A stretch of 64,000 bases of DNA from Daphnia pulex (lineage: Eukaryota; Arthropoda; Branchiopoda; Diplostraca; Daphniidae). Where the stretch lies: positions 1,798,001-1,862,000 of the forward strand of contig NC_060023.1 in the NCBI RefSeq assembly GCF_021134715.1, read 5' to 3'. The notes under the pieces were generated by a model, which saw only the letters and a list, made by a program, of their open reading frames with translations, had not been told where the DNA came from and searched no databases. Made by a program: the position numbers and the translations under genes. This document shows positions 58,436 to 64,000 of the stretch, in pieces. Each line of letters begins with the position of its first letter. Within the stretch, counting starts at the first letter, position 1.

Positions 58436-59150
58436 TCAAGCGCAGCACTCAAAACGAACATCGTTGAGAGCTGTGTTGTCAACCGTGACATCTTCGGGTT
58501 TCACCAGTGTTTGGATTCCGCAAATGCCGGTCAGACAGTCGTCGCTGTAGGTGCCAAAAGTTCCCTGTTGATTTCCGGCGCTGGCGAGTTCAATTCCGTC
58601 GGTGCATCGGAATCGAATGCTGTTGGCTGCCGTATTGTCCGCTGAGACTCCGTTGGGCTGCACGCGCAACTGGAATGCTGAAAGCGCCGCTCCGGCCGCG
58701 CAACTGCGACCGGGACCGTACTGGCCGGTGAATCCTTCAGTTGACGTTACGTTGGTGGCGTCCATATCGTCGCAAAACAGACGGATCGAGTTGAGAGAAG
58801 TCAAATCGGTTCCCTGGTTCAGATCGTTGCGGCTTTGGTAGCCGACAGCACGTGATCCAGCTGGGCAAAACTCCACTGTTCCCCATTCACCTTCCGTTTC
58901 TCCATTTGTCACCTTTATTTTAGAAATTTATTTGTGTCATATAGCAGAGAGGCTTGAACTACTTGACCCAGTCAATAGCATCTTATTGTATATACGAAAC
59001 AGTTGCACCCAATAGAATTACAATTATTAGCCATGGCAACGACGAATGAATTTAAAAAATAATTACCGAAATAGTGAGGCTGTCTACCAGGCCGAGAGCC
59101 AGAACGACCACCAACAGCGATGCACCAGCGGAAAACAGGCGGGATGTCAT
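58436..59150 (-). CDS. VMO1: Vitelline membrane outer layer protein 1-like
   Basis: Two exons, 59150-59067 and 58912-58436, give 186 aa, close to the normal VMO-I length. The signal peptide is LFSAGASLLVVVLALGLVDS. Three internal repeats, as in the three-sheet VMO-I fold, begin at GEWGTVEFCPAGSRAVGY, GQYGPGRSCAAGAAL and GTFGTYSDDCLTGICG; each is followed by a TSLNSIRL-, NTAANSIRF- or NTALNDVRF-type strand and a Cys. VMO-I is a secreted protein of egg coats in birds; in arthropods its role is not settled. The gene lies about 0.9 kb outside the palindrome and shows no sign of duplication in this window. Confidence 0.92.
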
Positions 59151-60443
59151 TTTAGCTTTATTTCTTCTCCTCAATTAAATGCCGCATCCGAAAGTCTATT
59201 TATATTATTTACTGTTGCATGGAAACCCGCCCTTTTCAACCAGAAGATTAAAATCACATGACTTCTTTATAAGCCAAATATTTTTCTCAAACAATTTACG
59301 ACTTGTATCTTTTATTCATCGTCCGGTTGGTCAAACGGTCCAAACAACATCACGTAGTTGTTTATCTCCCTTAGTATGTCTGTCAAATTATATTTGTTTT
59401 CCTGAAGATAGTTATCGCTACGCTGGTCTGGTTCTTTTTGTGTGTGTGTGTGTCTTATGGGTACGTTTAAGTTCAACCCCACACAGGATGTCGACATAAA
59501 GCCATAGATAAAGAACAAATGCAACCGTAATGACTGTTCAAACACACTACAACATGGTAACAGCTCTATACTAGCACTAAACACAATTAAGGGAAATTAC
59601 CGACAGATAAAATGATTAAGGACAAGTCGTTGTTGATAGTGTAAAAAAAAATACCTAAAATGTTAAAAATAGAAAAACCCAGCTAGTTATTTAGGCACAT
59701 CGCAATTTTCCATTGTGTTTTCGACTAGCATCTCGACGCCATCACGGATGCCAAGGAATGATTTTTGAAAAGATCCTATTTGTAAATCAGGAAATAATTT
59801 TAAAGCCTGATAAAAAATGAGTCAACATTATAGTTATAGAAGCGTGACGTACTCGGTACGTTAGGTACGTTTAACTTTCCTTTTGAATTTCCGACGTGAG
59901 TTGAACTTATCTTCGCCATCTGACGGCCAGATTTTCCTGTTGTTTTCTTAGATTTGTTTTTAGTTTTACTTGGCTTTATAAATACATTTTTAATCGACGT
60001 TTTTTTTAAATAATGGTTTAATTAAAAAACAAAAGCCCCAGTTGTCTATAAATTAAAATTTGTAACATGCAGCATCGTTGCAATTATCCGTCGACTTATT
60101 TGTTGATTTCGTCTGCTAAAATTGAATCAAAATTGAATCAAAATTTCCAGTTTTCCGTTCATTTCCTTTTTTTCAAGTTAAAAGCAGTTAAAACCTATTA
60201 GAACATTGCCTATAAAATTTATCAACGAATGAAAACAAGCCTTTCTTCTACAACTTGCTTTGCTCTTGATCAAGGAAACCTAACTTCTTTTTCATTTCAG
60301 TAGCGTTTCAAAATAAAGATTTACATTGGTTGCACACTGAATGCCATCTTACCTGATCAAAAAGGTATTCTATTGTTATGCTTGTTTAATAACTATCACA
60401 TTAATATTCTAAATTTTTCACTCACAGATTTGTAGTCTTGGAA
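59151..60443. other. Intergenic between divergent VMO1-like and TMEM186
   Basis: No gene is recognised. A GT microsatellite lies near 59440-59455. A splice-acceptor-like CTCACAG ends at 60427 and a GTATTC donor-like site at 60363, which suggests a 5' UTR intron of TMEM186. Confidence 0.5.
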
Positions 60444-61040
60444 ATGATGTTGGGAAACAGAATCACCTCCTTGGTGACACTATCACGGGAATTATCCAGA
60501 AGCAGAATATTTCTCAGACCAGTCACCTTCTCAACTAAAACTTATAGCACTCAATCACACCCAAAGACTTCTGATGAAGTTAACCTTTTTAAACCTGTGT
60601 ACAAGTTAACGTACATTGCCCATGCTAAAGTATTATGTAGGCTCAAGTTGTATCAAACTGCCATCATTGTTTGTCTGACAGGAGCAAGCATAGGCACACA
60701 AACTGATCTTGTTTTACCTTTAGTTCTCTGTACAGTTTCCCTCACAATGTTGGCTATTATGGGTGAATTTTTTAGAAAATTGATTGGCATTTTGTACGTG
60801 AATCCGGTCACTAGCGAAGTGAAAATTTCACATTTGAATTTTTGGGGAAATCGAAAAGACGTTATACGCCACATGAATGAAATAGTTCCTCCCTGTGACA
60901 TTGGAGAAAACATCTCGGACGCCTATGTCAAATTCTCTTACGTAAACAAATCACTTCCCACAATGTACTTGAGCGTTAAATATGGGCAAATTCTTGATAA
61001 ACAGTTGTTCAGTCGTGTTATCGGAGAGGAATTTAAATAA
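60444..61040 (+). CDS. TMEM186: TMEM186, mitochondrial inner-membrane protein
   Basis: One coding exon encodes 198 aa. After a mitochondrial-type basic leader (NRITSLVTLSRELSRSRIFL), it has the TMEM186 pattern: RLKLYQTAIIV, two hydrophobic segments, RKLIGILYVNP, VKISHLNFWGNRKD and a C-terminal LSVKYGQILDKQLF. Mammalian TMEM186 works in assembly of respiratory complex I (the MCIA complex). The ATG at 60444 was chosen over an in-frame TTG six bases upstream; a second Met follows directly. It converges with CNOT3. Confidence 0.92.
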   Translation: MMLGNRITSLVTLSRELSRSRIFLRPVTFSTKTYSTQSHPKTSDEVNLFKPVYKLTYIAHAKVLCRLKLYQTAIIVCLTGASIGTQTDLVLPLVLCTVSLTMLAIMGEFFRKLIGILYVNPVTSEVKISHLNFWGNRKDVIRHMNEIVPPCDIGENISDAYVKFSYVNKSLPTMYLSVKYGQILDKQLFSRVIGEEFK

Positions 61041-61860
61041 CGCTTATGCTATGAAAATAAACAATCATGTAGATATTGCTCGTTTCCGTCAAATCGTTAA
61101 ATTTCTTTTGATTCTGTCAAAATTCAAAAAATGAATTTCAACTTAAAATGTACATTGTACACAAAGAAATAGGCAATGTATTTTTTCCTTTTTATATCAA
61201 TTCACATTGCTGCTGCTGTTGTTGCGTCACGTGACTCGGAGGAGGGTGAGGCAGGCATGCCGGAATGAAATTCCGGCACAGCCACCCCCGGCAAAAAAAG
61301 GCCAAAGCCACGCCCGACGGAAGGATATTCAGGAAAAAAAAAATTTTAACAAACTTCACCACAGAAATAATTGAGTAAAGAAAAAAAAATCGAAATAAAA
61401 ACGGTTGTAAGTTGACAGTCCTTAGCTCTCGGATTTTTTCGCTGATGATTTTATCGTGAGTTTTGGGCCCAACAAAATATGTAGGGAGGAATTGAAAAGA
61501 AACTGGGCTATTACGGAGGGAGATGGAGTCGTCACCTGGTGGCAAAGTCGCAACAGTATCCGGATCACAATGCATCAAACCTCTTTGTTGCTTCCTTAAC
61601 TGTGTTTAGACTTTAGAGAGATGAGTCCGCCTTCATTTTTCATCGTTTTTTTTTTCAATGCAACTTTGTTTCGCTCCATTGTTCCACTGAGATATACATA
61701 CGGTTTAAACACACACACACACACCCAATCAGAACGTTAGCCATCGATGTTAATTTCTTTATCCCATTCTATCGCTCACAAGTCGCCGATTTTTCCTCTG
61801 GTTTTTCTTCATCCCTTCGTGCATTTAGCTTTGTCAATGAACGCGTGTCTGAAGGCTAGG
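61041..61860. other. 3' UTRs of convergent TMEM186 and CNOT3
   Basis: A short AT-rich region with AATAAA-like signals for TMEM186 (ATGAAAATAAAC near 61050) and a CA microsatellite (about 61709-61725). No separate gene is seen. Confidence 0.55.

Positions 61861-64000
<2,140 letters not shown>

Overview
The window looks like nuclear DNA of a small crustacean, most likely a water flea (Daphnia). The reasons are spliced genes with introns of about 58-100 bp, clear animal orthologues (CNOT3, TMEM186, VMO1, a METTL24-like methyltransferase), TATA-driven small secreted protein genes, and Tyr/Thr-rich 'YYTT' repeat proteins of a kind I associate with Daphnia. No rRNA, tRNA or CRISPR was found. Exon joins were worked out by hand from GT-AG sites, reading phase and paralogue alignment; all close in frame.

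Region 1 (about 1.2-21 kb) is a dense cluster of Golgi-type glycan genes. It holds two paralogous DXD sugar transferases (1271-2970 and 19594-20797), two paralogous type II proteins with an RDTDS motif (4535-5913 and 8362-9577, minus strand), a METTL24-like gene (6363-7358, minus), an alpha-1,3-fucosyltransferase (9823-11073), a beta-1,4-galactosyltransferase (16817-17974) and an alpha-1,4-galactosyltransferase-like gene (18330-19385). Between them lie three related genes for small secreted proteins with an RRRR site (11328-15327). Together these could build, extend and cap surface glycans. From memory, not checked, a cluster of fucosyl- and galactosyltransferases is a hallmark of the structurally variable Pasteuria-resistance locus of Daphnia magna, so this window may be that locus or a relative of it.

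Region 2 (21-24.8 kb) holds a BTB/POZ gene and a truncated tandem copy.

Region 3 (24776-57553) is a giant inverted repeat: arms of about 12.4 kb (24776-37163 and 45070-57553) around a 7.9-kb spacer. Each arm carries an intronless eIF4G-like gene with an unusual layout (duplicated coiled coil, eIF4E-binding motif, MIF4G, KH), an intact three-exon fucosyltransferase and a broken fucosyltransferase. The arms are almost identical except for one diverged patch in the eIF4G-like gene with a 99-bp length difference, which suggests gene conversion with a gap. The spacer is a graveyard: a BTB pseudogene, an AIFM1 pseudogene, three decaying YYTT-protein copies and two MITE-like elements.

Region 4 (57.6-64 kb) is ordinary conserved genome: VMO1-like, TMEM186 and the 3' half of CNOT3, which runs off the right edge.
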